A stretch of DNA of 64,000 nucleotides, taken from the NCBI RefSeq assembly GCF_030954495.1, contig NZ_JAVHUW010000060.1, forward strand, positions 62,001-126,000, given 5' to 3'. The position numbers and the translations under genes are program-made. The notes under the pieces were generated by a model, which saw nothing but the letters and a program-made list of their open reading frames with translations, was not told where the DNA came from and made no database searches. This DNA comes from Candidatus Desulfosporosinus nitrosoreducens. Lineage in GTDB: Bacteria > Bacillota > Desulfitobacteriia > Desulfitobacteriales > Desulfitobacteriaceae. Positions within the stretch are counted from its first letter, which is position 1. Each line of letters starts with the position of its first letter. Of this stretch, positions 8,489 to 16,799 are shown one piece after another.

Positions 8489-9604
8489 ATGAACGAAGAA
8501 ACTTCTCTGAAATTTACGGATGAACAATTTATGCGCAAAGCTTTGGAACTAGCCGGCCGAGCCAGGGGCAGAACAAGCCCTAACCCAATCGTAGGCTGCG
8601 TTCTTGTCAAAAACGGCCAAATAATTGGCGAAGGATACCACCAGAAAGCGGGAACGCCTCATGCTGAAGTCCACGCTTTAAAAGCCGCTCAGGACCAAGC
8701 CTTTGGGGCAACGGCCTATGTTACTCTGGAACCTTGCTCACACTTTGGGCGAACTCCACCCTGTGCCGACGCCTTGATACGCGCCGGCATTCAGCGAGTT
8801 GTTATCGCTATGGAAGATCCCAATCCCTTAGTATCCGGTCGGGGCATAGAGCGATTGCGTGAAGCCGGAATTCAAGTTGACGTTGGGATTTTACATCATG
8901 AGGCAGCCACACTGAATGAGGCATTCTGCAAAACAATGACTGCGAATTTGCCTTTTGTAGTTTATAAAACGGCTATGACCTTAGATGGAAAGATTGCTAC
9001 CGAAAGCGGCGATTCCCGCTGGGTAAGCAATGAAACATCACGTCGTTACGTCCATCAATTGCGCGACTATTACGACGTTATTCTCGTAGGGAGTGAAACT
9101 GTTCTCCGCGACAATCCTGCACTAACCTGCCGCTTGCCTGGCGGACGAGATCCGGTTCGTCTTGTTGTTGACGGAGAATTGCGTCTGCCTGAAAGCTCGC
9201 ACGTCCTGACCTCCTCCCCATCCAGTCCCTGCATTATTGCCACAACAAAGGCAGCACCCTCCGATAAGCTTGAGCGGCTTAAAAAGCTTGAACAGGTAGA
9301 AATCTGGCAATACAACACGTCACGGCATGTTCCGCTGAAAAAGATGCTGCAAGATCTGGTGCAGCGAGGGTGGATAAGCGTTTTGCTGGAAGGCGGAGGC
9401 CGGCTGGCCGGCGCCCTCATCCAGGAACAGTGTATCGATAAACTGGATTGCTTTATTGCACCTAAATTAGTCGGCGGAAGCGGCCCTTCCCCTCTCAGCG
9501 GACTGCATATTCAGCGCATGAATGAGGCCATTGAACTTTATGATCTATCTGTCGATAAAAATTCAGGGGATATTCATGTAACCGGATATTTCCGACATGA
9601 TTAA
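8489..9604 (+). CDS. ribD: Bifunctional diaminohydroxyphosphoribosylaminopyrimidine deaminase/reductase
   Basis: 371 aa, usual RibD length. The N-terminal deaminase domain carries zinc ligands H58-A-E60 with the catalytic Glu, and the PCSHFGRTPPC motif (Cys 83 and 92). The C-terminal reductase begins around residue 150 with YKTAMTLDGKIATESGDSRW and ends with the VLLEGGGRLAGAL segment that binds NADPH. It catalyses steps two and three of riboflavin synthesis. First gene of the riboswitch-controlled operon; ribE follows 25 bp after the stop. Start ATG 8489 follows AAGGA. Confidence 0.97.
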   Translation: MNEETSLKFTDEQFMRKALELAGRARGRTSPNPIVGCVLVKNGQIIGEGYHQKAGTPHAEVHALKAAQDQAFGATAYVTLEPCSHFGRTPPCADALIRAGIQRVVIAMEDPNPLVSGRGIERLREAGIQVDVGILHHEAATLNEAFCKTMTANLPFVVYKTAMTLDGKIATESGDSRWVSNETSRRYVHQLRDYYDVILVGSETVLRDNPALTCRLPGGRDPVRLVVDGELRLPESSHVLTSSPSSPCIIATTKAAPSDKLERLKKLEQVEIWQYNTSRHVPLKKMLQDLVQRGWISVLLEGGGRLAGALIQEQCIDKLDCFIAPKLVGGSGPSPLSGLHIQRMNEAIELYDLSVDKNSGDIHVTGYFRHD

Positions 9605-9629
9605 AGCGCTGCTTTAAAGGAGGATTCAA

Positions 9630-10283
9630 GTGTTTACCGGAATTGTTGAAGAACTAGGTATTGTCCGCGCTCTTCGCCTTTTGCCAGATTCAGGAAAACT
9701 AACTCTTCAAGGAAAAAAAGTCCTCGAGGATACACAATTGGGAGATAGTATAGCGGTTAATGGAGTCTGTCTGACCGTTGTCCAGCAAAATGGCAATGAA
9801 TTTACCGTCGATGTTATGGCTGAAACTCTGGCTAAAACAAACCTTGGCGACTTGAAGAATGGCAATCAGGTTAATTTAGAGCGAGCATTACAGCTCAAGA
9901 CCCGTCTTGGGGGACATTTAGTTAGCGGGCATGTGGACGGGGTTGGACGTATACGCAGGATAACTCCTTGGGGTATTGCTCAAGTTTTGGAAATCAGTGC
10001 TCCCTCTCCTCTCCTTTCTTTTGTCCTGCCTAAAGGCTCTATTGCTATCGACGGAATTTCTCTAACCGTTATTGATGTCGAAGAAGATTATTTTACGGTT
10101 TCCTTAATCCCTCACACCTTTGAGGAAACAACCCTGGGACTAAAAAAAGTAGGTTCAAGCGTTAATTTAGAAACAGATTTGATCGGAAAATACGTTGCCC
10201 GATTTATGGGACATAAACTTTCAACTCACGATTCCCAAGAAGACCTTTCTTTAGCTTTTCTAACCGAACACGGTTTTGTTTAG
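9630..10283 (+). CDS. ribE: Riboflavin synthase (alpha chain)
   Basis: 217 aa. GTG start at 9630 with AAAGGAGG six nt upstream. It shows the internal duplication typical of the enzyme: MFTGIVEELGIV at the N terminus and GHLVSGHVDGVGRI near residue 95 starting the second lumazine-binding half, each half having an SIAVNGVCLTV / SIAIDGISLTV motif. It converts two molecules of 6,7-dimethyl-8-ribityllumazine to riboflavin plus the pyrimidine precursor. It lies between ribD and ribBA. Confidence 0.97.
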   Translation: MFTGIVEELGIVRALRLLPDSGKLTLQGKKVLEDTQLGDSIAVNGVCLTVVQQNGNEFTVDVMAETLAKTNLGDLKNGNQVNLERALQLKTRLGGHLVSGHVDGVGRIRRITPWGIAQVLEISAPSPLLSFVLPKGSIAIDGISLTVIDVEEDYFTVSLIPHTFEETTLGLKKVGSSVNLETDLIGKYVARFMGHKLSTHDSQEDLSLAFLTEHGFV

Positions 10284-10328
10284 AAATTGTAAACTTATTC
10301 AACATTAATTTCAAAGGAGTGAATGATC

Positions 10329-11531
10329 ATGCCATTTAATACAATTGAGGAAGCTATCGCCGATATCCGGCAAGGTAAGATGATCGTCATGGTGGATGAC
10401 GAAGACCGGGAGAACGAAGGGGACTTAGTCATGGCCGCTGAAATGGCAACCCCTGAAGCTATTAATTTTATGGCTACTTATGGCCGAGGACTTATTTGCG
10501 TGCCCATGACCAAAGAACGAATTCAAGCCTTAGAACTCGAACCCATGGTCACTCAAAACACAGATCCCCATGGAACTGCTTTTACAGTCAGTGTGGATTC
10601 CTCCGACAGTTCAACGGGAATTTCGGCCTTTGAACGGGCTCAAACCGTAAAAGTTCTTATGGACCCTAACAGTGTACCCAGCGACTTGCACCGTCCCGGT
10701 CATATCTTCCCTCTGCAGGCCCGAGAAGGCGGAGTATTGGTCCGCGCCGGCCACACTGAAGGAGCCGTAGATCTGGCGCGACTTGCCGGAATGAAGCCGG
10801 CAGGCGTTATTTGTGAGATTATGAATGAAAATGGGACCATGGCCCGGGTACCGGATTTACAGCTCTTCGTGCAAAAACATAATTTAAAAATTGTAACTCT
10901 TAAAGACCTCATTGCTTACCGGCGTCAGTCCGAGAAGCTTATTGAACGGGGAGAAACGATCCACCTCCCGACTGATTTTGGCGATTTCCGCGCCGTGGGC
11001 TATCTCAGTATTGTCGATCAAAAAGAACATTTAGCTTTAGTCAAAGGAACCGTCAACGACGGAGAGCCGGTATTGGTGCGGGTTCACTCGGAATGCCTCA
11101 CCGGAGATGTATTCCATTCCCGCCGCTGTGATTGCGGCGACCAGCTTGTCGCTGCTTTAGAAGAAATCGAACATGAAGGGCGCGGCGTTTTGCTTTACAT
11201 GCGGCAGGAAGGCCGCGGAATTGGTCTCTTAAACAAGCTTAGAGCTTACAAACTTCAAGAAGAAGGAAAAGATACTGTCGAGGCAAATCTGGCTTTAGGC
11301 TTTCCCGAAGACCTGCGGGATTACGGCGTTGGTGCTCAGATTTTAGCCGACCTCGGCATTTCTAAAGTTCGTTTAATGACTAATAATCCACGCAAAATTG
11401 TTGGACTCGAAGGATACGGCCTGAATGTTGTAGAACGAGTTGCTGTGGAAATTCCTTCGAAGCCCGAAAACTCAAGATATCTCTGCACCAAGAAAACCAA
11501 ATTAGGCCATTATTTATCTGCTGTCCAATAA
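10329..11531 (+). CDS. ribBA: Bifunctional 3,4-dihydroxy-2-butanone 4-phosphate synthase / GTP cyclohydrolase II
   Basis: 400 aa. Of the two close ATG codons, 10329 has the better spacing (9 nt) to AAAGGAG, so MPFNTIEE is the likely N terminus. The RibB domain (about 1-200) has the acidic [13 protein letters not shown] loop and [23 protein letters not shown]. The RibA domain has the zinc-binding arrangement [18 protein letters not shown] near 257-274 and the [16 protein letters not shown] catalytic region near 294-309. The protein makes both starting precursors of riboflavin. Third gene of the operon. Confidence 0.97.
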   Translation: MPFNTIEEAIADIRQGKMIVMVDDEDRENEGDLVMAAEMATPEAINFMATYGRGLICVPMTKERIQALELEPMVTQNTDPHGTAFTVSVDSSDSSTGISAFERAQTVKVLMDPNSVPSDLHRPGHIFPLQAREGGVLVRAGHTEGAVDLARLAGMKPAGVICEIMNENGTMARVPDLQLFVQKHNLKIVTLKDLIAYRRQSEKLIERGETIHLPTDFGDFRAVGYLSIVDQKEHLALVKGTVNDGEPVLVRVHSECLTGDVFHSRRCDCGDQLVAALEEIEHEGRGVLLYMRQEGRGIGLLNKLRAYKLQEEGKDTVEANLALGFPEDLRDYGVGAQILADLGISKVRLMTNNPRKIVGLEGYGLNVVERVAVEIPSKPENSRYLCTKKTKLGHYLSAVQ

Positions 11532-11594
11532 TTAATTTCTGTACTGTTATATTTTCAAGAAGGATTTTTTAAGAAGAAAGGGCGTCACAAACTT

Positions 11595-12056
11595 ATGAAA
11601 ACATTAGAAGGAAATTTACTGGCTCAGGAACTCAAAATTGGTATTATCGCTGCCCGTTTCAATGAATTTATCACAAGCAAACTCGTAAGCGGTGCTCTGG
11701 ATGCCCTACGCCGTCATGGCGCCCTGGAGGAAAATATTGAGCTGGCTTGGGTCCCGGGAGCTTTTGAAATTCCCCTTGTAGCGCAAACTATGGCCAACTC
11801 CAAAAAGTACGACGCCGTAATCTGTTTGGGGGCGGTCATTCGCGGCGCAACTCCTCATTTTGACTTAGTCAGTAACGAAGTCAGTAAGGGGATTGCTCAG
11901 GTCGGTTTACAAAGCGGAATTCCCGTTATCTTTGGCGTATTATCCACAGATAGCATCGAACAAGCTATTGAACGGGCGGGAACAAAAGCAGGAAACAAAG
12001 GTTTTGATGCGGCAATGACTGCTATTGAAACAGCAAATTTATTAAAATCTTTTTAA
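11595..12056 (+). CDS. ribH: 6,7-dimethyl-8-ribityllumazine synthase
   Basis: 153 aa, standard length of the icosahedral or pentameric enzyme. Motifs: ARFNEFIT (substrate-binding Phe), VPGAFEIPL (near 55-63), [14 protein letters not shown] with the catalytic His near 88, and GVLSTDS. It condenses the ribityl-pyrimidine with dihydroxybutanone phosphate. Last rib gene; the next feature is the inverted repeat in front of the sigma factor, and I see no strong terminator between them, so some readthrough into the sigma gene is possible. Confidence 0.97.
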   Translation: MKTLEGNLLAQELKIGIIAARFNEFITSKLVSGALDALRRHGALEENIELAWVPGAFEIPLVAQTMANSKKYDAVICLGAVIRGATPHFDLVSNEVSKGIAQVGLQSGIPVIFGVLSTDSIEQAIERAGTKAGNKGFDAAMTAIETANLLKSF

Positions 12057-12104
12057 ATTAACTTTTGAAGCTTTTTAACAAGATCTGGATGATTGTCCAC
12101 TAAA

Positions 12105-12177
12105 AACTCCTTGTCAAAACGGTCGATCTTTATTAGACTCATGAAGAGGGATCATGACAAATTTTTGGCAAGGAGTT
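12105..12177 (+). promoter_or_regulatory. Inverted repeat that covers the ribosome-binding site of the sigma-factor gene
   Basis: AACTCCTTGTCAAAA (12105-12119) is complementary over all 15 positions, with one G-U wobble, to TTTTGGCAAGGAGTT (12163-12177), across a 43-nt loop. The right arm contains the AAGGAG ribosome-binding site that serves ATG 12185, so in RNA the site would be paired. This is seen directly. Translational control of the sigma factor, or alternatively a DNA operator, is inference. The loop contains two TCATGA palindromes (12139-12144 and 12152-12157), which could form an inner hairpin. Confidence 0.7.
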
Positions 12178-12184
12178 GAGTGCC

Positions 12185-12799
12185 ATGTCTGGCAAAGAAA
12201 AGGCCATTGAGATATCGATGCTTGAGGCAGCGCGCTCAGGTAATAAAGAGGCATTGAACCAACTGATCGAATATTATGAACCTGAAGTCCGAATGATCGC
12301 CTGTAAATACTTTTTACCGCGAGCCGACTATGAAGATCTTATCCAAGAAGGACGAATCGCCATTTATAGGGCTGTTTTAGATTATGATGAGGGTATGGCT
12401 ATCCCTTTCCTTCATTTTTTAAGAATGGTTGTGAAACGCAAATTAATCGATAGCATTCGCAAATATACCCGCAATAAACACGTTAATCTCAACAACGCTT
12501 ACTCTCTCAACAATGTTGTTTCAGAGTCCGAGGAAACGAGCTTTATTTCCCTGCTACCCAATGCTGAGGACCCTGCTACGGCGGTTATCGCCAATGAAGA
12601 AGCCCGTTCAATTATTAACGATTTAAACCAAGACCTTTCCAATCTTGAGCGTCTGGTCTTTGAACATTATTTTCTTCAAGGCTTTAAACAGCGGGAAGTG
12701 TCGGAACAACTAGGGCTTCATCCTAAATCTCTGGACAATGCTATCCAACGCATACGGCGCAAAACAGTACTCTATCGATCTCGACAAATGGCTGGCTAA
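12185..12799 (+). CDS. Sigma-70 family RNA polymerase sigma factor, SigH-like
   Basis: 204 aa from ATG 12185, which lies 9 nt after AAGGAG; a TTG at 12176 would overlap that site. Region 2 is recognisable by DYEDLIQEGRIAIYRAVLDYDEG and the aromatic/basic LHFLRMVVKRKLIDSIRKYTRNK (promoter melting and -10 binding). Region 4 has the helix-turn-helix NLERLVFEHYFLQGFKQREVSEQLGLHPKSLDNAIQRIRRK. The size and motifs are closest to SigH/sporulation-type factors rather than ECF factors. It may be SigH itself or a paralogue: the usual SigH neighbours (rpmG, secE, nusG) are absent. A small membrane protein gene follows after 24 bp, suggesting a coupled regulator. Confidence 0.85.
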   Translation: MSGKEKAIEISMLEAARSGNKEALNQLIEYYEPEVRMIACKYFLPRADYEDLIQEGRIAIYRAVLDYDEGMAIPFLHFLRMVVKRKLIDSIRKYTRNKHVNLNNAYSLNNVVSESEETSFISLLPNAEDPATAVIANEEARSIINDLNQDLSNLERLVFEHYFLQGFKQREVSEQLGLHPKSLDNAIQRIRRKTVLYRSRQMAG

Positions 12800-12823
12800 A
12801 TCAACCACTTGGAGGAGGTATTG

Positions 12824-13354
12824 ATGCTTTCGTTTTCCAGTTTCGTTTTTTCCTGGCGAATGCGCCTCTCAAAATTAAAACATCATAAATTAGCTGTCAG
12901 TCTGGGGGGAATTATCCTTCTTTTCGCAATAATAATGGGACCCCCTTGCTATGAGGAAAGCTGGCTCGACCCTTTCAGTACCCTTAATGTCGCCAATCGG
13001 GAGCTTCACCCTCACTCCATCACAATGATCGGGCTGCTTAATTCTGACGATCCCTTTCACCCTTATTATTACGCAAACAAAGGGAAAATCAGTGAGTTAA
13101 TGCACAATTTGCAAAGATCAACTCCTCTTTCTTCTTCTGAGATTCCTGCCAATACATTAGATAATCTCAAGATTGAATATTTCACACTCCATAGAGCATC
13201 CTCAAAATATCATGATGAAGAAGATTACGCCTTGCAATACTATCCGGACAAGGGGATCGTTCGTTTTGGACAACAATTATTTCGTGTTAACGAGGCTACA
13301 ATTTATACGTTTACTCAAATCTCCACAGGCATGACTCCAGGATGGTGGCAATAG
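12824..13354 (+). CDS. Small membrane-anchored protein of unknown function, paired with the sigma factor
   Basis: 176 aa from ATG 12824 (GGAGGAGG six nt upstream). About 25 basic residues in the cytoplasm (RMRLSKLKHHK) are followed by one hydrophobic segment (LAVSLGGIILLFAIIMGPP, about 27-45) and an extracytoplasmic tail of about 130 residues ending GMTPGWWQ. The Cys just after the membrane segment is not in a convincing lipobox. No known domain is recognised. It lies 24 bp after the sigma gene, and the terminator follows only after this gene, so the two form one unit. By analogy with membrane anti-sigma factors it may control the sigma factor, but I see no anti-sigma domain. Confidence 0.75.
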   Translation: MLSFSSFVFSWRMRLSKLKHHKLAVSLGGIILLFAIIMGPPCYEESWLDPFSTLNVANRELHPHSITMIGLLNSDDPFHPYYYANKGKISELMHNLQRSTPLSSSEIPANTLDNLKIEYFTLHRASSKYHDEEDYALQYYPDKGIVRFGQQLFRVNEATIYTFTQISTGMTPGWWQ

Positions 13355-13408
13355 ATTTTAGGGATTAAGGAATAAATCTTGAAATATTGTAAATTTCGTA
13401 ATAAAATG

Positions 13409-13449
13409 GGCTGTAACAATTGGAAAAGTTTGTTACAGCCTTTTATTTC
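13409..13449. terminator. Bidirectional terminator between the sigma unit and the coat genes
   Basis: GGCTGTAACA (13409-13418) pairs perfectly with TGTTACAGCC (13431-13440), followed by TTTTATTT on plus. On the minus strand the hairpin is followed by CATTTTATTA. It can serve the plus-strand sigma unit and the minus-strand CotF-like genes. Confidence 0.85.
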
Positions 13450-13463
13450 GCAATAAGATCTGT

Positions 13464-13661
13464 TTAGGCGATGCCACCGTTTTGATTAATTAATTTGCTG
13501 ACTTTACTATGTGCATTGGTGGCTTCGTTAGCTAAACGTAAGTAGATATTTCTGAGATCGCCATGATGAGCCCGGGTTGCTAGGGTCATATAACCCATGG
13601 CGGCAGTTGCGGCGTCTTTTTCATAATCATAGAGCATATCCAAATCTGTGAATTGACTCAT
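13464..13661 (-). CDS. CotF-like spore coat mini-protein (second of pair)
   Basis: 65 aa, all helical. Residues such as DLDMLYDYEKDAATAAMGYM and LRNIYLRLANEATNAHSKVSKLI resemble the ferritin-like helices of the CotF family (coat F domain). It is only about half the length of a normal CotF domain, and the neighbouring 69-aa protein looks like a related half. Start ATG 13661 has AAAGGAGG upstream. It probably acts in the spore coat or forespore; assignment rests on helix pattern, not on a search. Confidence 0.7.
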   Translation of the reverse strand: MSQFTDLDMLYDYEKDAATAAMGYMTLATRAHHGDLRNIYLRLANEATNAHSKVSKLINQNGGIA

Positions 13662-13676
13662 GCCAAAGCCTCCTTT

Positions 13677-13886
13677 TTATTGTATTTCAGCTATACCTTT
13701 TTTAAAATACCCTATTACGTCTTCTAAACCCTTAGCTTGGTCTTTGAAAAATCCTTTTACAGTGGGGTCTTTAGCCATTTCATAATACATTTGGCACTTT
13801 TTCAGGGCTGTTTCGTTTTCAATAATACTTCGCGTCAACATTCCTTGATCTAGAAGTTTCTTCATTTCCATCTCATTGAGTTGCAT
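13677..13886 (-). CDS. CotF-like spore coat mini-protein (first of pair)
   Basis: 69 aa, two predicted helices (MQLNEMEMKKLLDQGMLT and NETALKKCQMYYEMAKDPTVK) with the ferritin-like/CotF pattern. Start ATG 13886 with AAAGGAGG upstream. Its stop lies 15 bp before the next start, so the two mini-genes are cotranscribed and might pair to form one four-helix bundle. Sporulation-specific expression is likely by family but no sigma-E/K promoter could be assigned with confidence. Confidence 0.7.
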   Translation of the reverse strand: MQLNEMEMKKLLDQGMLTRSIIENETALKKCQMYYEMAKDPTVKGFFKDQAKGLEDVIGYFKKGIAEIQ

Positions 13887-14003
13887 CTTGGTCCCTCCTT
13901 TTTTTAGAAACTAATTCCATATAACAATTTCAGGATGTGTAAAAACCACTCAAATTATTCACAAACCTTAAATTTCTATAAGGCAAAGAGGAGGATTTTA
14001 AAT

Positions 14004-14609
14004 TTGGAAATGCCCAATTTCAAGCGAGTCATTCGTGGTTACGAGCCCGAAGCAGTTGATCAAGCATGGGCAGAAATGGACCGCCAATTATCAGAAGCAA
14101 ACGCAGCCAATAAAGAGCTTCGTCTTCAGATAAACAATTTAAAAGAACAAAATACGGAGCGGGGCAATCGTCTTAAAGACTATGAGGGCATTGAAAAAGA
14201 CTTGCGGGATGCTTTGCTCAATGCGCAGCGAATCTCCACTCAAATGAAAGAAGAAGCTGCTAAAGAAACCGAAGAGCTGATCCAATCAGCTCGTGCGGAA
14301 AGCAAAGCCCTCATTGATGAGGCGACTCAAATTTCGGAATCAAAAGAAGCTGAAATTGAGTTATTGCTTATGGACAAAAAGCAGAAAGTCATTGCCGTTG
14401 AAGAACAAATTCGGGAACTTACCTCTAAAAAATCCGATCTCCAGGCTCTGGTAGAACAAAGCATTCAGCATCTGGACATTGTGCAAAGAATATTAAGAGA
14501 TTCTCCAACCTTAATTGTCGAACCTCTTGAGGGCCTGGAAAAGGGCAATTTTTCAAATGATAATTTTTCTTTCACCAAGAACCACGAGAACTTAGAGCAC
14601 GACCAATAA
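14004..14609 (+). CDS. DivIVA-domain coiled-coil protein
   Basis: About 201 aa. The start is set at TTG 14004, with AGGAGG nine nt upstream; ATG 14010 is two codons further on. The N terminus (MPNFKRVIRGYEPEAVDQAW) matches the short DivIVA/GpsB membrane-binding domain with its FxxxxRGY-x-EVD pattern. A long heptad-rich coiled coil from about 25 to 165 follows, with Glu/Lys/Ala bias, then a polar tail. Family members mark curved membrane at poles and septa; the role here (division, polarity or sporulation) is open. The gene overlaps the convergent DUF2007 gene by 38 bp. Confidence 0.78.
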   Translation: MEMPNFKRVIRGYEPEAVDQAWAEMDRQLSEANAANKELRLQINNLKEQNTERGNRLKDYEGIEKDLRDALLNAQRISTQMKEEAAKETEELIQSARAESKALIDEATQISESKEAEIELLLMDKKQKVIAVEEQIRELTSKKSDLQALVEQSIQHLDIVQRILRDSPTLIVEPLEGLEKGNFSNDNFSFTKNHENLEHDQ

Positions 14610-14964
14610 TCAACAGTACGACGGCAAATACTATCCCCCATAGGATCAACTTAGAGGAGTTGGGGGAAGGAATTTCTTCTTCCTCTTCCTGCTCAAACCT
14701 AAACGAATTTTCCGGCTCGCCGCTATCTTCCGCCCCTGTCTGCAAAGGCTCTTGAACTAGTTCAAGAGCCTTATCTCGTAATTGGAGCGGAACATAAAGA
14801 TCTACCCCCGCCGTTAAGCCATAAGCTATTTTCAAAAAGCCTCCGGCTTCCGGATACTTTTTAAGGGATGGAATGCCCTCTTGATCTAACAGGGCAACAA
14901 TAATATCCGCCTCTTGCTCCTTATTTACACCGCAAAGGAAAGCCCAATTTTCCTTCTCCATCAT
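14572..14964 (-). CDS. DUF2007-like protein with C-terminal membrane anchor
   Basis: 130 aa. Residues 1-70 (FLCGVNKEQEADIIVALLDQEGIPSLKKYPEAGG ... DLYVPLQLRDKALELV) match the small DUF2007 'putative signal-transducing' fold. An acidic linker with EEEEE follows, and then a tail anchor, LILWGIVFAVVLLIIGRAL, near 105-123. No catalytic residues can be named. It lies 26 bp downstream of ubiD on the same strand and may be cotranscribed with it. Start at ATG 14964 or the adjacent ATG 14961, both after AGGAGGGGAG. Confidence 0.72.
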   Translation of the reverse strand: MMEKENWAFLCGVNKEQEADIIVALLDQEGIPSLKKYPEAGGFLKIAYGLTAGVDLYVPLQLRDKALELVQEPLQTGAEDSGEPENSFRFEQEEEEEIPSPNSSKLILWGIVFAVVLLIIGRALSSRGSW

Positions 14965-14990
14965 GTTCTCACTCCCCTCCTTGTCTTATA

Positions 14991-16760
14991 TTAGCCAATC
15001 GTTAAACCGTAGTCTTGCCAACGCCGGTCAACAAGTTTGCTGGTCGCCTCATCAGGAAGTACTTCTCCGGGATAATCCGGTTTCATGCGGGCGTCAATTA
15101 AGATGGGGCCATGATATACCAGGCGATGCTGACAAATTTCGCTCTCCGCGTAAATATCGTGAGCAGGATCAAAGCGTGTAAAAACTTGCCAGAGAAAGCC
15201 GGTGCTATCCAGCGCCGAATCAAGGTCATCAACTAAAACAGCCAGAGGCCAGTTTTTGAAGGTTTCACCGCGTAAATCAGGCAAAATCTCCTGCGCAAAT
15301 TCCGGGGCCTCTTTAAAAGGAGGAGCCTCCAACAGCAGACAGCCGGCACAAAAGGCTTTAATTCCGGACATGCCCGGCAGCTCCTCTCCCTCAAATTGAT
15401 GAGGCAACTCGCGTTTCGGACTGCCCAGACCAAGCATAATGGCCTTGCTGCCGTGATTGAGCCTGCGCCCAGTGTAGTCTAAAGTGTCCATAGAGGTTTC
15501 ATTTAAAATCATAAGATCTGTTTCAGGCTCAAAGCGAGCGAGAACAGTCTCCAATAAATTGGGGAAATTTTTTAAATCCAGGGAAACATCCGTAAGCACC
15601 AGGAATTTTGTTAACGTGAGCTGCCCTTCTCCCAGAATTCTAAAAGCGTGAGCTAAAGCTTCCCTGCGATAACTTTCCCGGACTACAGCCGCAGCCAAAG
15701 CATGAAAACCTGTTTCTGCATAAGTCCAAAGGGCTTTTACCCCGGGCATTACAATGGGAAACATTGGAGACAACAGCGATTGCAAATATTCGCCGATAAA
15801 ATAATCTTCCTGGCGAGGTTTACCGACAACTGTAGCCGGATAAATAGCGTCCCGGCGATGGTAAACTGCCTGAACATTAAATACCGGAAAATCGTGGGTT
15901 AAAGAATAATAGCCATAATGATCGCCGAAAGGCCCCTCAGGCTTGCGAATACGTGCCGGCACGCTGCCGCATAAGGCAAATTCCGCTTCAGAGATCAGGG
16001 CATGGGGATGGGACGGTATATTCACGCGGGACAGTTTTTCTCCCATTAAGAAGGAAGTAAAAATTAACTCAGGCAACATTTCGGGCAGAGGTGCTATGGC
16101 GGATAAAACCAGAGCCGGCGGTCCGCCTAGAAAAAGCGTTGTTGGGAGGTCTTGGGCGAGCTGTTCCGCTTCATAGTAATGAAAACCCCCGCCTTTATGT
16201 ATTTGCCAATGTATCCCCGTTTGTTGAGGGGTATGAATTTGGATGCGATACATCCCTAAATTATGTTCTTTAGTTCTCGGATGTTCCGTGTAAACCAAAG
16301 GCAAGGTTACAAAGGGTCCACCATCTTCCGGCCAACTTGTCAATACGGGAAGGCGGGTTAAATCCACTGACTTCTCCTGAATCTCTAAGACCGGGGCTTT
16401 AGCTGGTTTTATGCAGCGCAAGCCGCTTTTAGCCAGAGAGATGATCCACTCGCGCTCTTGCCAAAGCAGGGAAGGCTTCGGAGGGAGCAAATAATTCAGG
16501 GCCGACACGGCTCGTTGAACAATTTCTTCCGGCTTGGGGCCTATGGCTAAGTCAACTCTGCGGCGAGTGCCAAACAAATTGGTGACAACCGGAAAATCGC
16601 TGCCTTTGACTCGTTTGAAAAATAAAGCCGGCCCTTCCTTCTCGATGACGCGGCGGTGAATCTCAGCCAGTTCTAAATAAGGATCAACTTCGGCTTCAAT
16701 TTCCACAATTTCTTTTTCTCTTTGCAGAGTATTAATAAATTGACGTAAATTTATATGCAT
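14991..16760 (-). CDS. UbiD family decarboxylase (prenylated-FMN dependent)
   Basis: 589 aa, within the usual UbiD range. The central segment RIRKPEGPFGDHYGYYSLTHDFPVFNV includes the Arg-Glu pair of the E-R-E catalytic triad and the metal/prFMN phosphate site. KPRQEDYFIGEYL follows in the same domain, and the N-terminal GPALFFKRVKGSDFPVVTNLFGT is typical. Members reversibly decarboxylate aromatic or alpha,beta-unsaturated acids. No UbiX flavin prenyltransferase is present in the window, so prFMN must be made elsewhere. The small gene just upstream may be its chaperone. Menaquinone biosynthesis or aromatic-acid breakdown are both possible. Confidence 0.9.
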   Translation of the reverse strand: MHINLRQFINTLQREKEIVEIEAEVDPYLELAEIHRRVIEKEGPALFFKRVKGSDFPVVTNLFGTRRRVDLAIGPKPEEIVQRAVSALNYLLPPKPSLLWQEREWIISLAKSGLRCIKPAKAPVLEIQEKSVDLTRLPVLTSWPEDGGPFVTLPLVYTEHPRTKEHNLGMYRIQIHTPQQTGIHWQIHKGGGFHYYEAEQLAQDLPTTLFLGGPPALVLSAIAPLPEMLPELIFTSFLMGEKLSRVNIPSHPHALISEAEFALCGSVPARIRKPEGPFGDHYGYYSLTHDFPVFNVQAVYHRRDAIYPATVVGKPRQEDYFIGEYLQSLLSPMFPIVMPGVKALWTYAETGFHALAAAVVRESYRREALAHAFRILGEGQLTLTKFLVLTDVSLDLKNFPNLLETVLARFEPETDLMILNETSMDTLDYTGRRLNHGSKAIMLGLGSPKRELPHQFEGEELPGMSGIKAFCAGCLLLEAPPFKEAPEFAQEILPDLRGETFKNWPLAVLVDDLDSALDSTGFLWQVFTRFDPAHDIYAESEICQHRLVYHGPILIDARMKPDYPGEVLPDEATSKLVDRRWQDYGLTIG

Positions 16761-16799
16761 AATTCACCTTCTAAAAAGATTTCAGAATGAAGGATAATA

